Positions 1 to 5,571 of a stretch of DNA of 8,136 bases are shown here, one piece after another (position 1 is the first letter of the stretch; every line of letters begins with the position of its first letter). The translations under genes and the position numbers were made by a program. This stretch comes from Actinomycetota bacterium (GTDB lineage Bacteria; Actinomycetota; Acidimicrobiia; Acidimicrobiales; Ilumatobacteraceae): positions 1 to 8,136 of the forward strand of contig WLTJ01000060.1 of assembly GCA_009705435.1 (NCBI GenBank). Reading direction: 5' to 3'. The notes under the pieces are model-generated. The model was not told the DNA's origin and made no database searches. It saw nothing but the letters and a program-made list of their open reading frames with translations.

Positions 1-804
1 GGTGCGCGTGGAGGTTTCCGTTATGGAAACACCGAGTTGAAAGACGCGATCATCGCCGACGGTTTGTGGTGTGCATTTGACTCATGCCTCATGGGTCTTG
101 GTACCGAGCGTTACACCGAGGGCAAGATCAGTCGTCAGCAACAAGACGAGTTGGCAATGAAGAGTAATCAGCGCGCTGCCGCAGCAATCGCCGCGGGTCG
201 CTTTGCCGACGAGATCATTCCGGTCTCCATTGCACAACGCAAAGGTGATCCACTCATTGTGTCTAATGACGAAGGCGTTCGCGCTGACACGACAATGGAA
301 AGCCTCGGCGGACTGAAGCCAGCATTTGATAAAGAAGGCACGATTACGGCAGCAAACGCTTCGCAGTTGAGCGATGGTGGATCGGCAGTTGTGATGATGT
401 CAGAGCGTTTCGTTAAGGATCGTGGCGTCAAGGCTCTCGGCCAAGTTGTCAGTTACGGCATGGTGGCTGGTCCTGACAACGCATCACTTTTGACTCAGCC
501 AAGTCGCGCCATCATGAAGGCGCTGAGCAAAGTGGGAATGTCGGTCAGCGATATCAACTTGTTCGAACTCAACGAAGCTTTCGCTGCTGTTGGCGTTGCG
601 TCAATTGCTGATCTTGGTATCACTGATGACATCGTCAACGTCAACGGTGGAGCCATCGCTCTCGGTCACCCGATCGGGATGAGTGGAAACCGGGTTGCCT
701 TGACGATCTTGCATGAACTGCGTCGTCGTGGCGGCGGCGTTGGTGCTGCAGCATTATGTGGTGGCGGCGGTCAAGGCGACGCCATCATCGTGCGTACCGT
801 CTGA
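1..804 (+). CDS. Acetyl-CoA acetyltransferase (thiolase), 3' part
   Basis: Thiolases condense two acyl-CoA molecules or cleave a 3-ketoacyl-CoA with CoA; this one is cytoplasmic and belongs to the AtoB/PhaA-like group. The frame is open from base 1, so the 5' end, including the nucleophilic cysteine of the N-terminal half, lies outside the window; 267 residues of an expected roughly 390-400 are present. Seen in order: a loop with DELA and AAAAIAAGRF, then PAFDKEGTITAANASQLSDG (typical thiolase C-terminal domain entry), the NEAF motif at residues 191-194, the catalytic histidine in GGAIALGHPIG (His223, codon 667-669) and the second catalytic cysteine in LCGGGGQG (Cys253, codon 757-759). All C-terminal catalytic residues are intact, so the gene looks functional. 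Its stop (TGA 802-804) is three bases from the stop of the convergent arsC-like gene. Biosynthetic and degradative thiolases cannot be separated from this fragment; the distant carboxylase genes suggest acyl-CoA metabolism. Confidence 0.95.
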   Translation, partial: GARGGFRYGNTELKDAIIADGLWCAFDSCLMGLGTERYTEGKISRQQQDELAMKSNQRAAAAIAAGRFADEIIPVSIAQRKGDPLIVSNDEGVRADTTMESLGGLKPAFDKEGTITAANASQLSDGGSAVVMMSERFVKDRGVKALGQVVSYGMVAGPDNASLLTQPSRAIMKALSKVGMSVSDINLFELNEAFAAVGVASIADLGITDDIVNVNGGAIALGHPIGMSGNRVALTILHELRRRGGGVGAAALCGGGGQGDAIIVRTV

Positions 805-807
805 TTG

Positions 808-1170
808 TCAGGAAAGAAGTTCGCGGATTCGTTCTTTCGGACGACCCACGATCGCTTTTTTTGCAGTCACGACGATAGGTCGTTGTAAAAGTTGCTTATG
901 TTTCACCAAAAGGGCCACAACTTGGTCCTGGGTGTGAGCATCGGCCTCAGTCAGGCCCAACTTTTTCCACATACTGTCGCGCCGCACCAAATTGGTGAAG
1001 GGATCTTCGAGTTTGGCGATAATTGCCCGCAAAGTGGCTGCGTCTGGGGGAGTTTTGATGTACAAAACGATCTCCACATCAACGCCTAATTCCTCAGCAA
1101 TGCTCACGGCACTGGTACTGCTGTTTCAATGCGGGTTGTGATAAATCGTGACTTTGGAGGTTTTGGCCAT
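808..1170 (-). CDS. arsC: Selenocysteine-containing ArsC-family arsenate reductase (in-frame TGA at codon 15)
   Basis: ArsC enzymes have a thioredoxin-like fold and reduce arsenate to arsenite in the cytoplasm, through a catalytic Cys that forms a thiol-arsenate adduct resolved by a small thiol or glutaredoxin. From ATG 1170 the frame reads MAKTSKVTIYHNPH, TGA (1126-1128), NSSTSAVSIAEELG, then runs open to TGA 808-810: 120 residues. The TGA sits where E. coli ArsC has Cys12 (YHNPAC against YHNPH-U). Residues Sec15, Arg63, Arg97 and Arg110 have spacings of 48, 34 and 13, identical to Cys12, Arg60, Arg94 and Arg107 of E. coli ArsC; RPIVVT and GRP surround the last two. A SECIS-like hairpin follows the TGA. 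The conventional start, GTG 1105-1107, would remove the first beta strand and the active site, so it is rejected. The Arg of HX3CX3R is Thr19 here. The start lacks a strong Shine-Dalgarno sequence. Alternatives are a point-mutated pseudogene or a TGC/TGT-to-TGA sequencing error. The physiological substrate is inferred from family and Arg triad. Confidence 0.85.
823..862 (+). terminator. Candidate intrinsic terminator of the thiolase gene
   Basis: About 20 bases after the thiolase stop, GCG (823-825) and TCGT (829-832) can pair with ACGA (848-851) and CGC (853-855), with one extra pair and a small bulge between them, followed directly by seven T (856-862). It lies inside the 3' end of the convergent arsC-like gene, because only three bases separate the two stops. 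The loop is rather long (15 bases) and ACGA at 841-844 competes for the same partner, so this is only a candidate. The T-run also encodes two lysines on the other strand. Confidence 0.3.
1095..1123 (-). promoter_or_regulatory. Bacterial SECIS-like stem-loop in the arsC-like coding sequence
   Basis: Two bases after the UGA the mRNA reads CAGCAGU, which pairs with AUUGCUG at the far end (seven pairs, one of them G-U). After an A-C mismatch the stem continues with C-G, a bulged A, C-G and A-U, closing a six-base loop GUGCCG (1107-1112). Known bacterial SECIS elements bound by SelB lie just downstream of the UGA, have a small apical loop with a G in its first two positions, and place the loop about 16 or more bases from the UGA. 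Here the loop begins with G, 17 bases from the U of the UGA. The fold was done by hand, without an energy calculation. Confidence 0.65.
1126..1128 (-). other. Putative selenocysteine codon (UGA)
   Basis: This TGA is codon 15 of the ArsC-like frame and falls exactly on the position of the redox-active cysteine of the family, four residues after the conserved histidine of YHNP. Sequence both before it (beta strand VTIYHNP) and after it (helix SIAEELG) matches the family, so the open frame clearly continues through the codon. A single base change separates TGA from either cysteine codon. Confidence 0.82.
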
Positions 1171-1240
1171 ACCTGACCGTACATCGGGCTGAATAACTTG
1201 ACACGCAGGCGTAATATTCGTAACATAACTGTCATATCAG

Positions 1241-1296
1241 GGCACCGGTCCTGCAACAGGTCTTTTTCCGCCCGCACCTTTTGCAGAATTGGTGCC
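1241..1296 (-). other. Intergenic region with mutually exclusive hairpins between recR and the arsC-like gene
   Basis: The 148-base gap 1171-1318 has no open frame I can support. On the minus strand GGCACC (1296-1291) can pair either with the near GGTGC (1278-1274, loop of 12) or with the far GGTGCC (1246-1241), which would enclose a small CCTG-TTG-CAGG hairpin (1260-1250). No U-run follows on this strand, so a plain intrinsic terminator for recR is not supported. The alternating pairing resembles an attenuator or leader, but this rests on short helices only. Confidence 0.25.
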
Positions 1297-1318
1297 TTGG
1301 TCGCGTCAGGGGCCAGTT

Positions 1319-1927
1319 TCAGTCATCGATTGTGCGCCGGCCGTTGATGGCGCGACCCAATGTCAACTCATCGGCATATTCAAGATCGCCGCCCACGGGC
1401 AAACCTGATGCCGGACGGGTCACTCGAATATTAAAGGGTTTGAGTAGCCGACCAAGATATGAGGCAGTCACCTCACCCTCGGTGTTGGGGTTTGTGCAGA
1501 CAATGATCTCGGTGATCTCTTCGCTCGACAAACGCATCACCAATTCACGAATCTTCAACTGCTCGGGACCGATGCCGTCAATCGGATTCATGACGCCAAG
1601 GAGGACGTGATATCGACCACGGAATTCTCCCGTACGTTCAAGAGCGATGATGTCGCTACTTTCTTCAACCACACATAACACTGATGGGTCGCGTCGTGGA
1701 TCAGCGCAGATTGGACACAAGACATCCTCGGCAAAATTGAAACACTGCGAACAAAATCGCACCTTGGCTTTCGCGTCGGTAATTGCGCCGGCCAATCGTT
1801 CAACATCTTCGGCAGGAAGCTTCAACAAATGAAAAGCAATTCGCTGTGCTGATTTAGGTCCGATTCCTGGCATGCGTCCAAGTTGATCAATAAGAACCTG
1901 AACTGGAATGGTGTACGACGCTGCCAC
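1319..1927 (-). CDS. recR: Recombination mediator protein RecR
   Basis: RecR works with RecO (and RecF) to load RecA on SSB-coated single-stranded DNA at gaps and stalled forks. The 202-residue length is the usual size. Seen in order: a helix-hairpin-helix around residues 19-35 (MPGIGPKSAQRIAFHLL), a four-cysteine zinc finger at Cys59, Cys62, Cys71 and Cys74 (CSQC and CPIC), a Toprim domain from about residue 82 with VVEES (86-90) and TNPNTEGE (145-152), and the C-terminal SGLPVGGDLEYADE stretch followed by GRAINGRR. It starts with GTG at 1925-1927, three bases after the dnaX stop, and is served by a Shine-Dalgarno sequence inside the end of dnaX, so the two are very probably one transcript and translationally coupled. 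The usual ybaB gene is missing between them. All key residues are intact. Confidence 0.97.
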   Translation of the reverse strand: MAASYTIPVQVLIDQLGRMPGIGPKSAQRIAFHLLKLPAEDVERLAGAITDAKAKVRFCSQCFNFAEDVLCPICADPRRDPSVLCVVEESSDIIALERTGEFRGRYHVLLGVMNPIDGIGPEQLKIRELVMRLSSEEITEIIVCTNPNTEGEVTASYLGRLLKPFNIRVTRPASGLPVGGDLEYADELTLGRAINGRRTIDD

Positions 1928-1930
1928 GCT

Positions 1931-3580
1931 TTATTCTTCCTCAGAGAGAAGTTCTGAACCAGGAAATGCATCAGTTAATTCGTTCTTGAGTGATGCTTTA
2001 GAAATCGTTGGCAACGCTTTCACTTCGTCGGGATCAATGAAATCTTCTTCGGCGATCAGATCTGGGCGCACAATGGGTGCTGAACGCGCTTCAGCCAGCC
2101 GCGTTTCAACAATGACTGAGCACACACCGCCTGCTGCCTGATGAATCACGCCAAGCATCTGTGGCAAATTATCTGAGACTCGTTTGGCAGACGGATCGTT
2201 GTCAACCAAAAGAACCAAGGTGCCATCTCGGTCAATCGGTTTAGCCATCTGGGCAATAGCACGACTCATCCCTTTTAATTGTCCGATCACCGCAGTGCTC
2301 CATGTCGCTGCCACTTGTTCAGCAGAACCTACGCCACTCACGACAGGAGCAGTATCAACTACAGGAGTTGGTGCAACGACTGGTCGAACCAATGGAGCGC
2401 TCGGATCTTGAGCGGCACGACCACCTAAGACCGCCTTACCCGTCACCGGATTCACTGGAGCGGGAGCGAATGTTGGACGACTTTCCAATTCTTTTTCAAG
2501 ACGTTCAATCCGCGCCAACAAAGACTCAACGCCTGTCTGTAGTTCACGATGAACCAATCGAACGAGGGCTACTTCCAACACCACCCGTGAATCAGGAGCG
2601 TTGCGCATATCGTTCATTGATAAGCCCAAACCCTCAATAATCTTGACGATGCGCGGTGTTCCGAGATGGGTGGCTTGAGTAGTCAAGACCGCCATTCGAC
2701 TTTCAGGCAACTGCACTAATTGAGGCGCCATCTGAGTCAGAAAACAATCGCGCAAATGGCGCACGAGATCATTCACAATGGTGCGCGGATCACGACCGAA
2801 GTTCACCGTATTAGCAACCGCTGCCAACAAACGTCCGGCATCAAACTGTATGAACGCCTCGACAAACTCATCAACAGGAGTGACTTCATCAAGCACTCCA
2901 CCGGTGGCCGCGGAAAGTTCTAATGCCGACAATGTGTCGCGCGCTGAACCAGCACCCTGACGCAACACGGCATAAATCGCCTCGTCACTAATTTCTATTC
3001 CAGCGTCAGCAACTACCCAACGAACGTGGGCCTCCAATTCATCAATGGGTAAAAGATGAAACTGAAGATGTTGCGTGCGACTGCGAATTGTCTCGGCAAC
3101 TTTTTCTGGATCCGTGGTAGCTAAAACAAAGACAACATGAGAAGGGGGTTCTTCGAGAGTTTTCAAAAGTGCGGCTGAGGCTTTTTTTGAGAGCATATGC
3201 ACTTCGTCAAGAATGTATACCTTGTGCCGTCCTGGCGAACCAAGAGAGGCCGCGGCAATGATGTCGCGAATATCGTCAACGCTGTTATTACTGGCAGCGT
3301 CAAGTTCAATCACATCAAAACTATTTCCCTGTTGAACCGCAAGACATGATCCACATTCACAACATGGTTCACCCTCAATCGGCTTTTCACAGTTGAGAAC
3401 TTTTGCCAGAATGCGAGCGGTTGTGGTCTTGCCAGTTCCACGCGGTCCAGAGAATAAATAAGCGTGTCCCTCACGCGAATTGATCACCGCGTTCTTGAGT
3501 GCGCGCACCACATGTTCTTGGCCTTTGAGTTCACTAAAGCGCTGAGGCCGATATCGACGGTAGAGAGATTGCACGGCCAT
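1931..3580 (-). CDS. dnaX: DNA polymerase III subunit gamma/tau
   Basis: DnaX is the motor subunit of the clamp loader that places the beta sliding clamp on primed DNA and links the polymerase cores. The N-terminal AAA+ domain is complete: RPQRFSELKGQEHVV, Walker A GPRGTGKT (45-52), a zinc site Cys64, Cys73, Cys76 and Cys79, Walker B ILDEVH (123-128), sensor I ATTDPEKV (154-161) and the Arg-finger stretch TIRSRTQ (164-170). The collar domain follows to about residue 360. Then come a coiled-coil-like Glu/Arg stretch (LLARIERLEKELESRP) and a Pro/Val-rich linker (about 375-420). A short C-terminal tau-like domain ends in an acidic tail (SEEE). At 549 residues it has a modest tau extension. The ATG at 3580 fits the family start (MAVQSLYRRYRP). 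There is no clear Shine-Dalgarno, and TACAGT lies eight bases upstream, so it may be leaderless. I see no well-placed frameshift signal for a separate gamma form. Confidence 0.97.
   Translation of the reverse strand: MAVQSLYRRYRPQRFSELKGQEHVVRALKNAVINSREGHAYLFSGPRGTGKTTTARILAKVLNCEKPIEGEPCCECGSCLAVQQGNSFDVIELDAASNNSVDDIRDIIAAASLGSPGRHKVYILDEVHMLSKKASAALLKTLEEPPSHVVFVLATTDPEKVAETIRSRTQHLQFHLLPIDELEAHVRWVVADAGIEISDEAIYAVLRQGAGSARDTLSALELSAATGGVLDEVTPVDEFVEAFIQFDAGRLLAAVANTVNFGRDPRTIVNDLVRHLRDCFLTQMAPQLVQLPESRMAVLTTQATHLGTPRIVKIIEGLGLSMNDMRNAPDSRVVLEVALVRLVHRELQTGVESLLARIERLEKELESRPTFAPAPVNPVTGKAVLGGRAAQDPSAPLVRPVVAPTPVVDTAPVVSGVGSAEQVAATWSTAVIGQLKGMSRAIAQMAKPIDRDGTLVLLVDNDPSAKRVSDNLPQMLGVIHQAAGGVCSVIVETRLAEARSAPIVRPDLIAEEDFIDPDEVKALPTISKASLKNELTDAFPGSELLSEEE
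1936..1942 (-). promoter_or_regulatory. Shine-Dalgarno of recR inside the dnaX 3' end
   Basis: GAGGAAG, encoding part of the terminal Glu run of DnaX, lies eight bases before the GTG start of recR. It supports the GTG at 1927 as the true start and suggests translational coupling of the two genes. Confidence 0.7.
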
Positions 3581-3588
3581 AACTTAAA

Positions 3589-3594
3589 ACTGTA
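3589..3594 (-). promoter_or_regulatory. Candidate -10 element for leaderless dnaX-recR transcript
   Basis: On the minus strand TACAGT (fits TANNNT) lies eight bases before the dnaX ATG, and no Shine-Dalgarno sequence is visible. Actinobacteria often start transcription at the start codon itself. No good -35 box is present at the usual distance, so this is weak. Confidence 0.3.
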
Positions 3595-3610
3595 GTGGTG
3601 AGGTGTAGGA

Positions 3611-3630
3611 CCTCGTGCCCCGATACGAGG
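3611..3630. repeat. Perfect inverted repeat in the dnaX/copCD divergent region
   Basis: CCTCGT (3611-3616) and ACGAGG (3625-3630) form a perfect six-pair arm around an eight-base spacer. It lies between the divergent starts of dnaX (3580) and the CopC-CopD gene (3678) and could be an operator or a small leader hairpin. There is no T-run after it. It overlaps an upstream GTG (3615) that could extend the CopC-CopD frame, which argues mildly against that start. Confidence 0.3.
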
Positions 3631-3677
3631 AGTGCCCATATTCCGTGGGTCACGGCGAACTATCTTTAGAAGTAGTC

Positions 3678-5546
3678 ATGTCGTCACTCGCCTGCACCCC
3701 AACTGAAATCCGTCGCCGCAGGACAGCCCGCGCTGGCATTTTGGGTGCCTTCGTCGCCCTCAGTTCACTGTTCTTCATGGGTGCCAGTGCCGCCCACGCT
3801 GAAACAACTTTGGTTTCCTCAACCCCTGCCGACGGCGAGGAGGTCATTGCATCTCCCGTCCAAATCGTCGCCGTTTTCAGCGCCGCGGTCCCGAATAATG
3901 CCTTTATGCAGGCAGTTTGTAACGGGCAACCAGCACCAATCGGTGTCGTGACGGTGGGTGCAGATGGCGTTTCGCTGATCGCCCCCCTCACCGCTGCCCT
4001 GCCGATCGGGACATGCAACGTTTCCTACTCGGTCCCCCAGGCAGATGGCAATGTGGCCACCGGTGGCTTCTCATTCGAAGTCCTCGACCCCTCAAGCGTG
4101 GACCCAGGCGATACCAGCGCTGGCGATAGCACCGAAGGACCCGTTAATGCCCCTCCTGTGAGTGGACCTCTCGGACTATTCCGAATGATCGCCTACGCCG
4201 CCTTGGCCGCCTTATTTGGTGGAGCGGCGCTGATCGTTTGGATATGGCCCGAAGGGTTTGATGATTCAGCCACGCATCGCTATTTCAAAATCACGTGGTC
4301 AGTGGCGTTGCTGAGTAGTTACGTCGTCGTGGCCCTGCAGGCTTCACTCACATCAGGCAAGTCCGTTACCCAGACCTTGGTGCCGTTGATTTCTTGGGGT
4401 GAATTATTCAAAGAAGCCAGCGGCTTGGCCGTGTTGGCACGTTTGTTCCTCGTGATGGGATGTCTCATTTTCGCCTTTCACCCTGACCGTCTCGTTGATC
4501 CTCAATCAAAGAATCTTTCGTTGGGACTCTCGGGCGCCGCCATGGCAACTTTCGCCTTCACTCGCGCCAGCCTTGATTTTTCAATCCTTGGAACTGCAGC
4601 TTCATTAGTGCACAACCTGTCCATCGCGCTGTGGTTTGGTGGGCTTATTTTCCTCGCCCAAACGGTACTAATTGCCCCCGGTGGTGATGACCTGATGACA
4701 GCCATCAGACATTTCTCTCGGCGCTCATTGTTGATTATTTCAGTCACCGTCATTTCGGGTGTGGTGCATCTGTATCAACTCGATGGTGGTGCAATCCTCA
4801 CAAGTCGACACGGACGCTTAGTGATTTTGAAGGTCTTCGGCGTCGTCGCGATGGTGTACATCGGTGGTGCAACGCGACAGTTCATTTCTCGAGGTCTCGC
4901 GAAAAAGCGCCAACTTGATGGGCGTACCGCAGCAAAACTGCGCCGCTTTGTTCTCACCGAAGCGGCATTCGGTGTCTTTGTTCTTGCGTTGACTTCATGG
5001 TCTGTGGCGACCTTGCCTGATAAAGCGCCACCACTGGGATCTGATCGAACCGATTACGCCTTTGTCAGTGATCGTTCAGGTGGGGGATTCGATGTGCAAC
5101 TGCATATGACTCCCGCCCTTGTGGGTAGAAACGCCGTGCGAATTGATGTCTATTCCCCTGGCAGTGGCTTGACCGATCTCACGGTGCAATTCAATCCCCC
5201 CACAAATAATGTCGCCAGCGTGACGCTCAATGTCCCTATTGATGGCGCGGGCTCGGCAAAGTTGCCGTTCAGTGAAGGTGTACCTCTCAATACCCCTGGT
5301 CTCTGGACGATCATCGTGACTGGTAACGGGCCTGATGGACCCTTGCCCTCGGTGACTTACACCGTGTCCGTTTTGGCAAATACCTCCGAGGCACCAGTCA
5401 ATGAAGATGTGAATGCCACAACATCGACTATTGCTGGGGGAGTCAGTTCTCCGGCCACGGTGGTCGTTCCACTGGGAGAAACGACTGTTCCCTCGGCGAG
5501 CGGTGTCCAACCAGTCACCGCAACTGTCGTGACCACAACTCCCTGA
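3678..5546 (+). CDS. CopC-CopD fusion membrane protein with YtkA/FixH-like C-terminal domain
   Basis: CopC domains bind copper outside the membrane and CopD domains are membrane proteins linked to copper uptake. I chose ATG 3678 (622 residues) rather than in-frame GTG 3615, because a signal peptide starts close behind it: basic RRRR at residues 12-15, a hydrophobic core, and a likely cut in or after ASAAHA (36-41). The CopC-like domain (about 42-137) shows LVSSTPADGEEV and ends with ADGNVATGGFSFEV. Eight membrane segments follow (about 167-189, 205-223, 250-268, 281-297, 305-331, 350-366, 381-401, 425-445), including the CopD-like LVHNLSIALWFGG (His312) and a GRLVILK stretch before segment 7. 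A beta-rich domain (about 465-567: MTPALVGRNAVRIDVY, GLWTIIVTG) resembles YtkA/FixH, and a Thr/Val/Pro-rich tail ends the protein. Eight segments put both soluble domains outside. The usual DGH copper motif reads DGN (123-125), so copper binding is uncertain. Confidence 0.85.
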   Translation: MSSLACTPTEIRRRRTARAGILGAFVALSSLFFMGASAAHAETTLVSSTPADGEEVIASPVQIVAVFSAAVPNNAFMQAVCNGQPAPIGVVTVGADGVSLIAPLTAALPIGTCNVSYSVPQADGNVATGGFSFEVLDPSSVDPGDTSAGDSTEGPVNAPPVSGPLGLFRMIAYAALAALFGGAALIVWIWPEGFDDSATHRYFKITWSVALLSSYVVVALQASLTSGKSVTQTLVPLISWGELFKEASGLAVLARLFLVMGCLIFAFHPDRLVDPQSKNLSLGLSGAAMATFAFTRASLDFSILGTAASLVHNLSIALWFGGLIFLAQTVLIAPGGDDLMTAIRHFSRRSLLIISVTVISGVVHLYQLDGGAILTSRHGRLVILKVFGVVAMVYIGGATRQFISRGLAKKRQLDGRTAAKLRRFVLTEAAFGVFVLALTSWSVATLPDKAPPLGSDRTDYAFVSDRSGGGFDVQLHMTPALVGRNAVRIDVYSPGSGLTDLTVQFNPPTNNVASVTLNVPIDGAGSAKLPFSEGVPLNTPGLWTIIVTGNGPDGPLPSVTYTVSVLANTSEAPVNEDVNATTSTIAGGVSSPATVVVPLGETTVPSASGVQPVTATVVTTTP

Positions 5547-5558
5547 GGTCGCGCCGAG

Positions 5559-5564
5559 TATCGT
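5559..5564 (+). promoter_or_regulatory. Candidate -10 element for leaderless carboxylase transcript
   Basis: TATCGT (TANNNT) lies seven bases before the GTG start at 5572. No Shine-Dalgarno sequence is present between the stop of the preceding gene (5546) and this GTG. The arrangement suits a leaderless transcript starting at or near the GTG; no matching -35 box is seen. An alternative is read-through from the upstream gene with initiation at ATG 5590. Confidence 0.3.
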
Positions 5565-5571
5565 TAATAGC

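Noticed and set aside
892..1089. Plus-strand 65-codon open frame antisense to the arsC-like gene
   Set aside because: It overlaps the conserved ArsC reading frame and has no recognisable features.
808..1107. Conventional 99-residue gene starting at GTG 1107
   Set aside because: It would lack the first beta strand and the active-site loop of the ArsC fold, and the family sequence clearly continues upstream to ATG 1170 through the TGA.
1198..1226. Promoter-like TTGACA, 17-base spacer, TAACAT on the plus strand
   Set aside because: The boxes are good, but no plus-strand gene follows for 2.4 kb, and a weak hairpin with five T (1250-1267) would end any transcript after about 35 bases. Chance or a spurious antisense start is more likely.
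1171..1318. Possible tRNA or other structured RNA gene in the recR/arsC gap
   Set aside because: No T-loop motif, CCA end or cloverleaf arrangement could be found; only short competing helices are present.
3182..3188. Run of seven A in dnaX (minus strand) as a programmed frameshift site for a gamma form
   Set aside because: It falls at the Walker B region within the AAA+ domain (SKKAS), far from where gamma-producing shifts occur in E. coli or Thermus; a shift here would destroy the ATPase domain.
3615..3677. Longer CopC-CopD start at GTG 3615
   Set aside because: It would add 21 polar residues ahead of a normal signal peptide and overlaps the inverted repeat at 3611-3630; ATG 3678 gives a standard N-terminus.
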